64,000 bases of DNA, taken from NCBI GenBank assembly GCA_902781305.1, contig CACZIV010000009.1:30983-94982 (forward strand). Direction: 5' to 3'. This document shows positions 17,740 through 27,228 of the stretch, piece by piece (the stretch's first letter is position 1; each line of letters starts with the position of its first letter). The position numbers were made by a program, and so were the translations under genes. The notes beneath the pieces are model-generated. The model saw only the letters and a list, made by a program, of their open reading frames with translations. It was not told the origin of the DNA and did no database searches. The stretch comes from Pseudoselenomonas ruminantium (lineage in GTDB: Bacteria; Bacillota; Negativicutes; Selenomonadales; Selenomonadaceae).

Positions 17740-18399
17740 ATGGCTGAAGAAATGAAACTTATCCCGGTGCCCACGCGCATCCTGACGGAAAAAGACGATA
17801 TTGTGGATGCCATCGAGCATTACACGAAAGATAAAATCGGGGAAAATGACCTGCTCTGCTGCGCTGAATCCGTAGTAGCCATCACGCAGGGACGTTTCGT
17901 ACGTCCGGAAGACCTCGAAATCTCTGACCTGGCGAAATTCTGCTGCCGCTTTATCCCGGATTATGGTTCCTTGGCTTCGCCGCATGGCATGCAGTCCCTG
18001 ATGGACGTGGAAGGCAAATGGCGGGTAGCCTTTGCTCTGTTCGCCGGCTTCATTGCCAAAATCTTTGGCAAGTCCGGTATGTTCTACGTTTGGGGCGGCA
18101 AGGAAACGGCCATGATTGATGACGTTACGGGCACGATGCCTCCGTTTGATAAATGCATCGTTTATGGACCGGGCGAACCGTACGAGGTCGTAAAACGCAT
18201 TAAAGAGCGCCTGGGCTGCTTCGGTGCGATGATTGCTGACGTTAATGACCTCAAGCGCAGCCGCGTGGTTGGCATTACCGATGGCGTAGACGGCGAGATT
18301 GCCCGCAACCTGCTCATTGATAATCCGTTCGGCAACGCTTCGCAGAAGACGCCAATCTGCATTATCAAGAATTATAAGCAGTATCAGGAAAGCAAATAA
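17740..18399 (+). CDS. CofE-like (F420-0:gamma-glutamyl ligase family) protein
   Basis: A 219-residue protein resembling the coenzyme F420:L-glutamate ligase family: [18 protein letters not shown] at the start, a middle segment [21 protein letters not shown], and the C-terminal [20 protein letters not shown]. Negativicutes are not known to make F420, so the real substrate is probably another carboxylate acceptor; this is inference. The upstream partner is a membrane-anchored unknown protein, and a terminator follows. Confidence 0.68.
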   Translation: MAEEMKLIPVPTRILTEKDDIVDAIEHYTKDKIGENDLLCCAESVVAITQGRFVRPEDLEISDLAKFCCRFIPDYGSLASPHGMQSLMDVEGKWRVAFALFAGFIAKIFGKSGMFYVWGGKETAMIDDVTGTMPPFDKCIVYGPGEPYEVVKRIKERLGCFGAMIADVNDLKRSRVVGITDGVDGEIARNLLIDNPFGNASQKTPICIIKNYKQYQESK

Positions 18400-18411
18400 G
18401 TGATTGTAAGG

Positions 18412-18441
18412 AGAGCTGTGCTAGTTCACGGCTCTTTTTTA
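18412..18441 (+). terminator. Terminator after the CofE-like gene
   Basis: Stem AGAGCTGTG / CACGGCTCT, 6-base loop, followed by six T. Confidence 0.85.
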
Positions 18442-18452
18442 GGAGTGATGAT

Positions 18453-19199
18453 ATGGAGCGTTTCAGGCATCGCGCTGCCGACGAGCTGCGCCCCTGCAAA
18501 ATTCACCGCAAGTTTCAAAAATACCCTGCGGGGTCGGTGCTCATAGAGATGGGCAATACTAAGGTCATTTGCGCCGCGACGGTGGAAGAACGTGTACCTT
18601 TCTTTTTGAAGGGCACAGGCGAAGGCTGGATTACCGCAGAGTATTCGCTGCTGCCAAGTGCCACCGGTACACGCACCCAGCGGGAAGCAGTCAAGGGCAA
18701 ACAGTCCGGCCGCACCCAGGAAATCGAACGGCTGATTGGCCGCTCGCTGCGCTCTGTGGTGGATACCAAGGCTTTAGGCGAACGCACCATTATGATTGAC
18801 TGCGATGTGATTCAGGCTGACGGCGGTACGCGGACGGCTTCTATCACCGGTGCGTTTGTGGCACTGGTGGAGGCGTGTTCGACCTTCTATCAGAAGGGAA
18901 ATATCTTTCCCGTGAAGGATTTTCTTGCTGCTATCAGTGTGGGGATAAACAAGGATAATGAACCAATCCTTGACCTCTGCTATGAGGAAGATTCCACGGC
19001 TATGGTGGATATGAATGTCGTGATGACGGGTTTTGGCAAGTTCGTGGAAGTTCAGGGCACGGGCGAAGGCCGCCCCTTTGACCATCAGGAACTGACCAGT
19101 CTGCTGGCTTTAGGGGAGAAGGGCTGCCGCGAGCTCATTTCCTACGAGAAGGATATATTGGGCGGTCAGCTGGTATGGCTGGTGGGCCGCGAGGGGTAA
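18453..19199 (+). CDS. rph: Ribonuclease PH
   Basis: A 248-residue phosphorolytic 3'-exoribonuclease that trims tRNA 3' ends. Family features are [11 protein letters not shown] at the start, [16 protein letters not shown] and [17 protein letters not shown] (phosphate and RNA binding), and [18 protein letters not shown]. Length is normal. AGGAG precedes the ATG. rdgB follows 20 bases later, a common pairing. Confidence 0.95.
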   Translation: MERFRHRAADELRPCKIHRKFQKYPAGSVLIEMGNTKVICAATVEERVPFFLKGTGEGWITAEYSLLPSATGTRTQREAVKGKQSGRTQEIERLIGRSLRSVVDTKALGERTIMIDCDVIQADGGTRTASITGAFVALVEACSTFYQKGNIFPVKDFLAAISVGINKDNEPILDLCYEEDSTAMVDMNVVMTGFGKFVEVQGTGEGRPFDHQELTSLLALGEKGCRELISYEKDILGGQLVWLVGREG

Positions 19200-19219
19200 T
19201 TATTTTAGGGGAGTTTTAC

Positions 19220-19819
19220 ATGAAAAAAATTGTTATTGCCACGAAAAATGCAGGCAAAGTCAGGGAAATGAAGGATGCTTTTGCGCATCTGCCTGTGGAA
19301 GTTGTGGCGCTTTCGGACTTCGGTCAGCTGCCTAACGCCATTGAAGATGGAGAAACATTTGCTGAAAATGCTGCCATAAAGGCTAAATTTTATATGGAAA
19401 AAACAGGCTGTGCCTGCCTGGCAGATGATTCCGGGCTGGAAGTGGCGGTGTTGGGTGGTCGTCCCGGTGTGTATTCCTCCCGCTATGCCGGTTATAATGC
19501 GGAAGACTGGGCAAACAATCAGAAAATGCTCGAAGAACTCTGCATTGCGGATGTGGAAGAATCGCCGGCAAATTATCGCTGCAGCCTGTGTTTTGTCGAT
19601 ACGGATGGCACACTCCTGACTTCAGATGGCCGCTGCGATGGTGTGGTCAAAAAGATTCCCCGCGGCAAGAATGGCTTTGGCTATGACCCGTATTTCTATA
19701 CCAATGAATATGCAGGGCGTACGATGGCTGAACTGACGCTGGAGGAGAAGACACGTATCAGCCATCGGGGACGTGCGCTGCGCAAGCTGACCCAGAAATT
19801 AGAGGAGCACTTGGCATGA
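19220..19819 (+). CDS. rdgB: XTP/dITP pyrophosphatase (RdgB/HAM1 family)
   Basis: A 199-residue protein that hydrolyses non-canonical purine triphosphates. Motifs: IATKNAGKVREMKDAF at the N-terminus (Thr/Asn, substrate), DDSGLEV (metal-binding Asp), FGYDPYF and SHRGRAL near the end. ATG 19220 follows GGGGAG and gives the standard N-terminus. Its stop overlaps the next start by four bases. Confidence 0.95.
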   Translation: MKKIVIATKNAGKVREMKDAFAHLPVEVVALSDFGQLPNAIEDGETFAENAAIKAKFYMEKTGCACLADDSGLEVAVLGGRPGVYSSRYAGYNAEDWANNQKMLEELCIADVEESPANYRCSLCFVDTDGTLLTSDGRCDGVVKKIPRGKNGFGYDPYFYTNEYAGRTMAELTLEEKTRISHRGRALRKLTQKLEEHLA

Positions 19820-20301
19820 AGATAGGTATTGTCAGTGACAGCCATGGCAGCTATTCACATCTGGATTTGATGCTATCGCATAAGGATGCGGAGCAGGCAG
19901 AACTGTGGCTTTTTGCCGGCGATATTGCCATGGATGCTGATTATCTGGCCATGGTAACGGATAAGGAAGTAATCCGCGTGGCCGGTAATAACGACTGGCC
20001 GGGCGGGCGTTTGCCCGACTACGAAACCGTTGATATTGCCGGGCATACGATTTTGCTTACGCATGGGCACTTGTTTGGTGTGAATTTTGGCTTAAAGAAT
20101 TTGCAGCAGGCGGCATTGGATGTTGGTGCAGATATTGCGGTCTATGGCCATACGCATGTGGCTGTAGAGGAGAATATAGGCGGTGTGCTTATCGTGAATC
20201 CCGGCAGTATTGCCCGCCCACGTGATGCGGCCAATGGTTCGTTCATGGTGATGGATTTGCAGACGGATAAATCTCCCGTTGTAAAACGGATAAGAATATG
20301 A
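19816..20301 (+). CDS. YfcE/MJ0936-type metallophosphoesterase
   Basis: A 161-residue calcineurin-like phosphoesterase. The metal ligands appear in the usual order: SDSHGSY, FAGDIAMD, VAGNNDW, LTHGH and YGHTHV, with NPGSIARPR at the end. It is the normal partner of rdgB (rph-rdgB-yfcE order). Substrate is likely a phosphodiester; not determinable here. Confidence 0.9.
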   Translation: MKIGIVSDSHGSYSHLDLMLSHKDAEQAELWLFAGDIAMDADYLAMVTDKEVIRVAGNNDWPGGRLPDYETVDIAGHTILLTHGHLFGVNFGLKNLQQAALDVGADIAVYGHTHVAVEENIGGVLIVNPGSIARPRDAANGSFMVMDLQTDKSPVVKRIRI

Positions 20302-20354
20302 ATAAATTAAATTTTATAATCATTATCAAATAGAAAAGTTTAATATTTTTTTCC

Positions 20355-20386
20355 AAAAAAGTCCTGCTTTTAGCAGGATTTTTTTT
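20355..20386 (+). terminator. Terminator after the phosphoesterase gene
   Basis: Stem GTCCTGC / GCAGGAT with a TTTTA loop and an eight-T tail (20361-20386), preceded by an A run that can extend the stem. Confidence 0.85.
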
Positions 20387-20410
20387 ACGAATATCTAATA
20401 TAAATATTGA

Positions 20411-20529
20411 TGTGATAGAAGTCACTCTTAGTGGCAGCTAGAATCCATAAAAGTGAATTCGATTCACTATTTATGCGGTCCCAGCACATTTTCCGCAAAC
20501 TTGAAAATCAATAGGAAATGTGTTATTAT
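20411..20529 (+). promoter_or_regulatory. Promoter region of the fum-frd operon with CRP-like site and palindrome
   Basis: Promoter boxes TTGAAA (20501-20506) and TATTAT (20524-20529), spacer 17. Upstream, TGTGA-N6-TCACT (20411-20426) matches nine of the ten defined bases of the CRP consensus. A perfect palindrome, AGTGAAT-TCG-ATTCACT (20452-20468), lies between the two. Both are good candidates for regulator binding by redox or carbon signals. The CRP-type reading is inference from consensus only. Confidence 0.6.
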
Positions 20530-20574
20530 GGGCCTGCTGATGTGTGATAAAGTGTATTTATGGGAGGGATTACT

Positions 20575-21367
20575 TTGCGAGAAATTGACGCAAAACAAAT
20601 CACGGAAACCGTGGCACAGATGTGCAAAGAAGCGGCCTATTACCTTCCGGATGACGTGTATAACGCCATGAAGAAGGCAAGAGAAACGGAAAATCGCCAA
20701 GGCTGAAGACCGTCCTTACTGCCAGGATACGGGCATGACCATCGTATTCCTGGAAGTCGGTCAGGACCTGCACATTACGGGCGGCCTCTTGGAAGACGCG
20801 GTAAATGCAGGTATTTCCAAAGGTTACACCGAAGGCTATCTGCGTAAATCCGTGGTCGGCGAACCGCTCTTTAACCGTGTGAACACCAAGGACAACACAC
20901 CGGGTGTCATCTACACGAAGATTGTCGCTGGTGACAAACTCAAAATCACCGTGGCACCGAAGGGCTTTGGTTCCGAGAACAAGTCTGGCGTTAAGATGCT
21001 GGTACCGGCTGATGGCGTAGAAGGCGTCAAGAAAGCCGTTATGGACATCATTCTCCATGCCAGCATGAATCCGTGCCCGCCGATGGTTGTCGGTGTTGGT
21101 ATCGGCGGTACCATGGACAGAGCAGCCCTCCTTTCCAAACTGGCGCTCACGCGTTCTGTTGACGAGCGCAATCCGATGCCGGAATACGCCAAACTGGAAG
21201 GCGAACTCCTCGAACTCATCAATCAGACGGGCATTGGCCCCCAGTTGGGCGGCAATACCTCAGCACTGGCTGTAAACGTAGAATGGGGCCCCACGCATAT
21301 TGCAGGCCTGCCGGTAGCGGTAACGATTTGCTGCCACGCTATGCGTCATAAACAGCGTGTACTTTGA
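20575..21367 (+). pseudogene. Fumarate hydratase alpha subunit, frame-disrupted by an internal deletion
   Basis: The gene should encode the class I (iron-sulfur) fumarase alpha subunit. TTG 20575 has TGGGAGGG upstream and encodes MREIDAKQITETVAQMCKEA and on to residue 43, then stops at 20704-20706. The rest of the protein continues in another frame from about 20690 (IAKAEDRPYCQDTGMTIVF, with the cluster-binding Cys) to 21367. By recall of the family, about 18 residues that normally lie between ARETE and IAKAEDRP are missing and the frame is shifted. The beta subunit is intact. Either a real mutation or an assembly error. Confidence 0.8.
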
Positions 21368-21389
21368 TGGAAGACGGGAGGAAATATAA

Positions 21390-21956
21390 ATGGCTGAACA
21401 GATTCGGATTCAGACTCCGTTTACGGAAGAAATGAGCCGCAAACTTAAAGCAGGCGATGCGGTACTGATCTCGGGCGAAATCATCGCAGCCCGTGACGCT
21501 GCCCACAAGGCAATGACGGAAGCCCTTGCCCGTGGCGAAAAACTGCCGGTTGACTGGCAGAATCAGATGGTTTATTACCTCGGCCCGACGCCGGCAAAAC
21601 CGGGTGACCCCATCGGCTCCTGCGGCCCGACGACTTCCGGCCGTATGGATGCTTATACGCCGACCATGCTCGAACAGGGCATCAAGGGCATGATTGGTAA
21701 AGGCTCCCGCTCCAAAGAAGTGGTCGAGTCCATGAAGAAGAACGGCGTAACTTATTTTGCAGCCGTTGGCGGTGCAGCAGCGCTGATTGCTAAATCCGTC
21801 AAGAAATATGAAGTTCTGGCTTACCCGGAACTGGGCCCTGAGGCTGTGGCTCGTCTTACGGTAGAGGATTTCCCGGCTATCGTTGTTATTGACTGTGAGG
21901 GCAACAACCTTTACGAAACGAATCAGGCTAAGTATCGTACGCTGAAAGGCTACTGA
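21390..21956 (+). CDS. Fumarate hydratase beta subunit
   Basis: A 188-residue protein matching the beta subunit of class I fumarases / tartrate dehydratases: LKAGDAVLISGEIIAARDAAHK, GPTPAKPGDPIGSCGPTTSGRM, and KGMIGKGSRSKEVVESMKKN. With the alpha subunit it converts malate to fumarate in the succinate branch. It starts 23 bases after the alpha frame ends, with GGGAGG upstream. Confidence 0.92.
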   Translation: MAEQIRIQTPFTEEMSRKLKAGDAVLISGEIIAARDAAHKAMTEALARGEKLPVDWQNQMVYYLGPTPAKPGDPIGSCGPTTSGRMDAYTPTMLEQGIKGMIGKGSRSKEVVESMKKNGVTYFAAVGGAAALIAKSVKKYEVLAYPELGPEAVARLTVEDFPAIVVIDCEGNNLYETNQAKYRTLKGY

Positions 21957-21971
21957 TAATTAAAGTATGGT

Positions 21972-22007
21972 GGAACAAGGCGGGCACGAGATTCTGCCCG
22001 CTATTCC
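21972..22007 (+). other. Intercistronic hairpin between fumarase beta and frdC
   Basis: GCGGGCA / TGCCCGC form a 7-bp stem with an 8-base loop, and outer GGAA / TTCC can extend it. No T run follows, so it is more likely a processing or stability hairpin than a terminator. Confidence 0.5.
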
Positions 22008-22031
22008 AGGAATTATTTTAGGAGGTATAGA

Positions 22032-22658
22032 ATGTTTCACACAACTTTTTACGTGCGTCGTCTGCATTCATTAGTAGGCCTCTTGGCGCTTGGTATGGTG
22101 CTCTTTGAGCATATCTTCACCAACTCCATGGCCCTGGGCGGCGCTCCTGCACTTAACGGAGCCCTCGCAATGATGGAGCTCATCCCCAAACCGATTTTCC
22201 TCGGTCTGGAAATTGGTGCAATCGCTGCACCGCTTCTCTTCCATGCCATCTATGGCATCTACATCTGCCTGCAGGCTAAGAACAACCCGGGCCGCTATGG
22301 CTATGTCCGCAACTGGCAGTTTGCTCTGCAGCGCTGGACGGCATGGTTCCTCGTTGTGTTCCTCGTATGGCACATCTTCTATCTGCGTATCTTCACGAAA
22401 GGTATCGCTGGTACGCCGATTTCCTATGAACTCCTGCAGAGCTATTTCGTGGCAAATCCCGTATATGCCCTGCTCTACATCCTTGGCATGTTCGCTGCCA
22501 TCTTCCATTTCTGCAATGGTATCACCACCTTCTGCATGACCTGGGGTATTGCGAAAGGTCCCCGCATCCAGAACGTAATCAGCCTCATGAGCATGGGCCT
22601 TTGTGCTGTGCTGTGCCTGGTGACGCTGGCATTTATGGGCAGCTACTTTGTGATGTAA
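22032..22658 (+). CDS. frdC: Fumarate reductase / succinate dehydrogenase cytochrome b subunit
   Basis: A 208-residue membrane protein with five helices and conserved His residues placed for two haems (RRLHSLVG, FEHIFTN, FHAIYGI, WHIFYLR, FHFCNG). This is the B-type (diheme) cytochrome b558 of Firmicute/Wolinella-like enzymes. It anchors FrdAB to the inner membrane and exchanges electrons with menaquinone. Strong ribosome binding site (AGGAGG). frdA follows after 35 bases. Confidence 0.92.
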   Translation: MFHTTFYVRRLHSLVGLLALGMVLFEHIFTNSMALGGAPALNGALAMMELIPKPIFLGLEIGAIAAPLLFHAIYGIYICLQAKNNPGRYGYVRNWQFALQRWTAWFLVVFLVWHIFYLRIFTKGIAGTPISYELLQSYFVANPVYALLYILGMFAAIFHFCNGITTFCMTWGIAKGPRIQNVISLMSMGLCAVLCLVTLAFMGSYFVM

Positions 22659-22693
22659 TTGCCTTGTGTATGGCAAAGTAAAGGAGAATTTCA

Positions 22694-24601
22694 ATGGCTA
22701 ATAAACCTGAAAAAAAGATTATTGTCGTAGGCGGCGGCCTTTCCGGCCTCATGGCTACGCTGAAAATCTGCGAAGACGGTGGTAAGGTTGACCTGTTCTC
22801 TTACTGCCCGGTAAAACGTTCCCATTCCCTGTGCGCACAGGGCGGCATGAACGCCTGCATGGACACCAAGGGTGAGCATGACTCCATCTATGAACATTTC
22901 GATGATACCGTATACGGCGGTGACTTCCTGGCTGACCAGCTGGCTGTTAAAGGCATGGTTGAAGCAGCTCCGAAGCTCGTACATATGTTCGACCGCATGG
23001 GCGTGCCCTTCACGCGTACGCCGGAAGGTGTGCTTGACCTCCGCAACTTCGGCGGTCAGAAGAACAAACGTACGGTATTTGCTGGTTCCACGACGGGCCA
23101 GCAGCTCCTCTACGCTCTCGACGAGCAGGTTCGCCGTTGGGAAGTTAAGGGCGGCGTAAAGAAATATGAATTCTGGGAATTCATCAAGATCATCAAGAAC
23201 AAAGACGGTGTTTGCCGCGGTATCGTTGCGCAGAACATGAACTCCAACGAAATTCAGGCATTCCCCGCTGATGTCGTAATCCTTGCTACTGGTGGCCCTG
23301 GCCAGGTATATGGCCGCTGCACGGCATCCACCATCTGCAATGGTTCCGCTGTATCCGCTGTTTACCAGCAGGGCGCAGAAATCGGCAACCCCGAATTCCT
23401 GCAGATTCATCCGACGGCTATTCCGGGTTCCGACAAGAACCGTCTGATGTCCGAAGCCTGCCGTGGTGAAGGCGGCCGTGTCTGGGTATATCGCAAGAAC
23501 CCCCAGACGGGCGAAAAAGAACGCTGGTACTTCCTCGAAGATATGTATCCGGCATACGGCAACCTCGTACCGCGTGACGTTGCATCCCGCGCAATCTACA
23601 AGGTTGTTGTGCACATGGGCCTCGGCATGACCAACCCGAACCGCGTATATCTGGATCTGTCCCATATTCCGGCTGATTATCTGGAACACAAACTGGGTGG
23701 CATCCTCGAAATGTACGATGATTTCGTAGGTCAGGACCCGCGTAAAGTGCCGATGGAAATCTTCCCGTCCATCCATTATTCCATGGGTGGTATCTGGGTA
23801 GACAGAGAACATCACACCAACATTCCGGGGCTGATGGCTTCCGGCGAATGCGATTACCAGTACCATGGTGCAAACCGTCTGGGTGCAAACTCCCTGCTGT
23901 CTGCAACGTACTCCGGCACCATCTCCGGTCCGGAAGCTCTGCGTCTTGCCCGCAGCGGCAAGCTCGGTGACGCGCTTACCAGCGAAGAACTGGAAGCAGC
24001 CCGCAAAGAGTGCGTAGAAGAATTCGATAAGATTCGCAACATGAACGGTGCGGAAAATGCACATCAGATGCACCATGAACTCGGTGACATCATGTACAAA
24101 TACGTATCCATCGAACGCGATAACAACGGCCTCAAACAGTGCATGAAAGAACTCCATGCCCTCCTGAAACGTTGGGATAACATCGGTGTTACGGACCATG
24201 GCAACTGGGCTAACCAGGAAGCAATGTTCGTTCGTCAGCTCCGCAACATGATTATCTACGCTATGGCCATCACGAAGTCCGCTCTGCAGCGTGACGAAAG
24301 CCGCGGCGCTCATGCTAAGATTGTCCTCAAATCCGACTACGACAGCTGGGATGCAGCTAAGCAGAAGGCTTTTGATGAGAAAAATGGCAAGTACCATTTC
24401 GATGCCGAAACCGGCCGCGCGATGACCGATGATGGCAACGATGATCTGCTGTTCTTTGGCCGTGATGATGAGAAATTCATGCGTACCACGGTAGTATCCT
24501 TTGACGCTGCCAACAGTGAACCGGAAGTTACCTATCGCGAATTTGAACACTCTCTCATTAAGCCGCGTCTGCGTAACTACGCTGTAGCTAAGAAAGAGTA
24601 A
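22694..24601 (+). CDS. frdA: Fumarate reductase / succinate dehydrogenase flavoprotein
   Basis: A 635-residue flavoprotein. The FAD-binding start is KIIVVGGGLSGLMATLKICE; HSLCAQGGMNA contains the His that carries covalent FAD; the active-site segments are HPTAIPGSDKNRLMSEACRGEGG and SIHYSMGGIWVD. Codon use is strongly biased (CGT/CGC Arg, AAC, TTC), pointing to high expression. It catalyses fumarate/succinate interconversion, here most likely fumarate reduction for succinate-propionate fermentation. Confidence 0.96.
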   Translation: MANKPEKKIIVVGGGLSGLMATLKICEDGGKVDLFSYCPVKRSHSLCAQGGMNACMDTKGEHDSIYEHFDDTVYGGDFLADQLAVKGMVEAAPKLVHMFDRMGVPFTRTPEGVLDLRNFGGQKNKRTVFAGSTTGQQLLYALDEQVRRWEVKGGVKKYEFWEFIKIIKNKDGVCRGIVAQNMNSNEIQAFPADVVILATGGPGQVYGRCTASTICNGSAVSAVYQQGAEIGNPEFLQIHPTAIPGSDKNRLMSEACRGEGGRVWVYRKNPQTGEKERWYFLEDMYPAYGNLVPRDVASRAIYKVVVHMGLGMTNPNRVYLDLSHIPADYLEHKLGGILEMYDDFVGQDPRKVPMEIFPSIHYSMGGIWVDREHHTNIPGLMASGECDYQYHGANRLGANSLLSATYSGTISGPEALRLARSGKLGDALTSEELEAARKECVEEFDKIRNMNGAENAHQMHHELGDIMYKYVSIERDNNGLKQCMKELHALLKRWDNIGVTDHGNWANQEAMFVRQLRNMIIYAMAITKSALQRDESRGAHAKIVLKSDYDSWDAAKQKAFDEKNGKYHFDAETGRAMTDDGNDDLLFFGRDDEKFMRTTVVSFDAANSEPEVTYREFEHSLIKPRLRNYAVAKKE

Positions 24602-24618
24602 GAGGGAGGACAAACAAA

Positions 24619-25356
24619 ATGGCAGAACAGAAAAAAGAGCGTCAGGATGGCCCTGATTCGGCCCCCTATACGCAAGAATTCGATGTAGATTACCGTCCGG
24701 GCCTGAACGTTGTTGCCGCCCTGATGGAAATTCAGAAGAACCCCGTCACCGTTGACGGCAAGAAAGTTGCTCCTGTTGTTTGGGAATGCAACTGCCTTGA
24801 AAAAGTTTGCGGTGCCTGCATGATGGTGATTAACGGTAAAGCCCGTCAGGCTTGCTGCTCCCTGGTTGACAACCTGGAACAGCCCATCCGCCTGCAGCCG
24901 GCTCGTACGTTCCCGGTTATCCGTGACCTCTTAATCGACCGCTCGGTTATGTTTGAAAGCCTCAAACGCATTCAGGGCTGGGTTGAAGTTGACGGCTCCT
25001 GGGATGTTAAGGATGCGCCGATTCAGAACCCGTACACGGCCGAGACGGCTTATGAGATTTCGCACTGCATGACCTGCGGCTGCTGCATGGAAGCATGCCC
25101 GAACGTTGGCCCGCAGTCCGACTTCATCGGCCCGTCCCCGACGGTTCAGGCATATCTCTTCAACCTGCATCCGCTGGGAAAATTCGACGCTCCGAAGCGC
25201 CTGAATGCCCTGATGGAAAAAGGCGGCATCACCAGCTGCGGCAACAGCCAGAACTGCGTACAGGCTTGCCCGAAAAACATCAAGCTCACGACTTATCTCG
25301 CACAGCTTAACCGCGATGTGAATAAGCAGGCTTTGAAGAATATCTTCAACCATTAA
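24619..25356 (+). CDS. frdB: Fumarate reductase / succinate dehydrogenase iron-sulfur subunit
   Basis: A 245-residue protein with an N-terminal [2Fe-2S] ferredoxin domain (ECNCLEKVCGACMMVINGK) and a C-terminal domain with two clusters (CMTCGCCMEACPN and CGNSQNCVQACPK). It passes electrons between FrdC haems and FrdA FAD. It is the last gene of the operon; a terminator follows. Confidence 0.95.
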   Translation: MAEQKKERQDGPDSAPYTQEFDVDYRPGLNVVAALMEIQKNPVTVDGKKVAPVVWECNCLEKVCGACMMVINGKARQACCSLVDNLEQPIRLQPARTFPVIRDLLIDRSVMFESLKRIQGWVEVDGSWDVKDAPIQNPYTAETAYEISHCMTCGCCMEACPNVGPQSDFIGPSPTVQAYLFNLHPLGKFDAPKRLNALMEKGGITSCGNSQNCVQACPKNIKLTTYLAQLNRDVNKQALKNIFNH

Positions 25357-25375
25357 TTGCATAGGCAATAAGACG

Positions 25376-25400
25376 GCCCCCGCCAATGGCGGGGGCTTTT
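25376..25400 (+). terminator. Terminator after frdB
   Basis: A 9-bp GC-rich stem, GCCCCCGCC / GGCGGGGGC, with loop AAT, followed by four T. Confidence 0.88.
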
Positions 25401-25502
25401 GTCCGCTCTTTTTCTTGTTTTCACTTGCTTATTGCCTATGTTTAGGTATACAATATTGATAGGTGGGTATGTTGCCCAAATGAGAAAAATCGGCAATATA
25501 GG

Positions 25503-27203
25503 ATGATAATTATGAGAAAAAATAATCGTATTCCCTTAAGCCCTTGTCTGCGCCGTTTCCGGTTCTATTTTGATTTGCTGGGCAAGACGGCTAAAGACTA
25601 TTTATTTTTTACCGATTTACAGGAAAACCTGGTGATGGTTTCGCCGAATCTGGTCAATGATTTTGATTTGCCCGGTGAAATCATGCATGATTTTGACCAG
25701 TACTGGGTACCGCTGGTACACCCTGAGGAACGAGGAGAGTACCAGTCCTCCATCAGCAAGGTTTTGGCCTCGCAAGTGCCCTGTGAGCACAGTCTGGAGT
25801 ATCGGGTTAAGAACCGCAAAGGTGAGTATGTATGGATTTGCTGCCGCGGCAGGGTAGGGCTTGACCGGGATGGTAATCCCTATATGTTTGTGGGCACGAT
25901 GTCCCGTATGGCCCAGCGCAATCAGGCAGACGAAGTGACAGGACTCTTAAATAAATATCAGTTCGAACACGCTGTAAAAATGGCCCTGGCCCGGTATCGG
26001 GCCACCGGGGAAGGTGGAGCCATTATGGTTTTCGGACTGGATAACTTCAAGATTGTCAATGAAACCTACAATCGCATGACCGGCGACATAGTCCTGAAAC
26101 GGGTGGCTGATGTGATAGGCAATGTCATTCCTCCGGAACTTACGCTGTTCAAGCTGGATGGGGATGAGTATGCCCTGATTTATCCGAATGCCAAAACGGA
26201 GGATGTCGCGGAGATTTTTGCCAGTGTGCAAAGTGCATTGTCCCGCCCACAGGATATTGACGGCCATCAGTATTTCTGTACAGCCTCCTGTGGTACCGTA
26301 TTTTATCCGGAGGCCGGAAAGGATTATCTGGTACTGCATAAACACGCAGAAGCAGCTATGGACATTGCCAAGCGGGAAGGTAAAAACCGCAATACCATTT
26401 TCAGTAAGGAGCAGTACAACCGCTGGGTACGTTCCATTTCCATGCGTGACAGCATTTGGGAGAGTGTGGAAAATGGCTGCGTAGGCTTCAGTCTGTTCTT
26501 CCAGCCGCAGGTGAGCGCATTAGACCAGCGGCTTATCGGAGCTGAGGCGCTGCTGCGTTGGAAAAATCCCAAGGGCCGTATGGTAGCCCCCATGGAATTT
26601 ATCCCCATTTTGGAGGAAACCAAGCTCATCATTCCCGTGGGGAAGTGGATTGCCGAGGAAGCCATCAAAGTTTGCAAGCGTTGGCGGCGCTTTGTGCCGG
26701 ATTTCCGCGTCAGCATCAATATGAGCTATGAGCAAATCAAGGATTTGTCCTTTAAGAACTTTGTGGAGGATTGTCTGGAGCGCTACGATATGCCGCCGGA
26801 TTCGATTGTTCTGGAACTGACCGAAAGCAAAATCGTGGCCGACTGGAGCTTTATCAACAAGCAGTTTGATTCCTTCCGTCATTTGGGCATAGCCGTGGCC
26901 ATGGACGATTTTGGTACAGGGTATTCCTCGCTGGCCTCCTTGAAGAACCTCTCCTGCGATATCGTAAAGATTGACCGGGAGTTTGTGAAAAAGATTTTGG
27001 AAAATGACTTTGACCGCCGTCTGGTACAGTATGTGGTAGACCTTTGCCATAGCATCGGTATTTCCTGCTGCATTGAAGGCGTGGAGGAAGAAGCCGAGTA
27101 TGAGCTTTTGACCAAGGAATGCAAGGCGGATTCGATTCAGGGATATTTGTTCGGACATCCGGAAAGCGTGACGGATTTCGAAGAAAAATTCCTGCAGGGT
27201 TAA
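25503..27203 (+). CDS. PAS-GGDEF-EAL cyclic-di-GMP protein, probably a phosphodiesterase
   Basis: A 566-residue cytoplasmic protein. A PAS-like domain (about residues 25-140) with PAC-type ending ([23 protein letters not shown] is its signature region, shown in part) is followed by GGDEF (about 145-310) and EAL (about 320-560). The GGDEF motif is DGDEY, so cyclase activity is doubtful. The EAL domain keeps its key residues: [44 protein letters not shown]. It probably hydrolyses cyclic-di-GMP in response to a signal sensed by PAS. An ATG nine bases downstream (25512) is an alternative start. Confidence 0.85.
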   Translation: MIIMRKNNRIPLSPCLRRFRFYFDLLGKTAKDYLFFTDLQENLVMVSPNLVNDFDLPGEIMHDFDQYWVPLVHPEERGEYQSSISKVLASQVPCEHSLEYRVKNRKGEYVWICCRGRVGLDRDGNPYMFVGTMSRMAQRNQADEVTGLLNKYQFEHAVKMALARYRATGEGGAIMVFGLDNFKIVNETYNRMTGDIVLKRVADVIGNVIPPELTLFKLDGDEYALIYPNAKTEDVAEIFASVQSALSRPQDIDGHQYFCTASCGTVFYPEAGKDYLVLHKHAEAAMDIAKREGKNRNTIFSKEQYNRWVRSISMRDSIWESVENGCVGFSLFFQPQVSALDQRLIGAEALLRWKNPKGRMVAPMEFIPILEETKLIIPVGKWIAEEAIKVCKRWRRFVPDFRVSINMSYEQIKDLSFKNFVEDCLERYDMPPDSIVLELTESKIVADWSFINKQFDSFRHLGIAVAMDDFGTGYSSLASLKNLSCDIVKIDREFVKKILENDFDRRLVQYVVDLCHSIGISCCIEGVEEEAEYELLTKECKADSIQGYLFGHPESVTDFEEKFLQG

Positions 27204-27228
27204 TATTTGGATTGGAGAAAGAAACATT

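Noticed and set aside
22691-24613. A 640-codon open frame antisense to frdA
   Set aside because: frdA has all flavoprotein motifs. The antisense frame is a by-product of its strong codon bias and has no motif of its own.
27204-27228. preQ1 riboswitch before queF
   Set aside because: The gap to the preceding gene is 25 bases and shows no pseudoknot-like elements.
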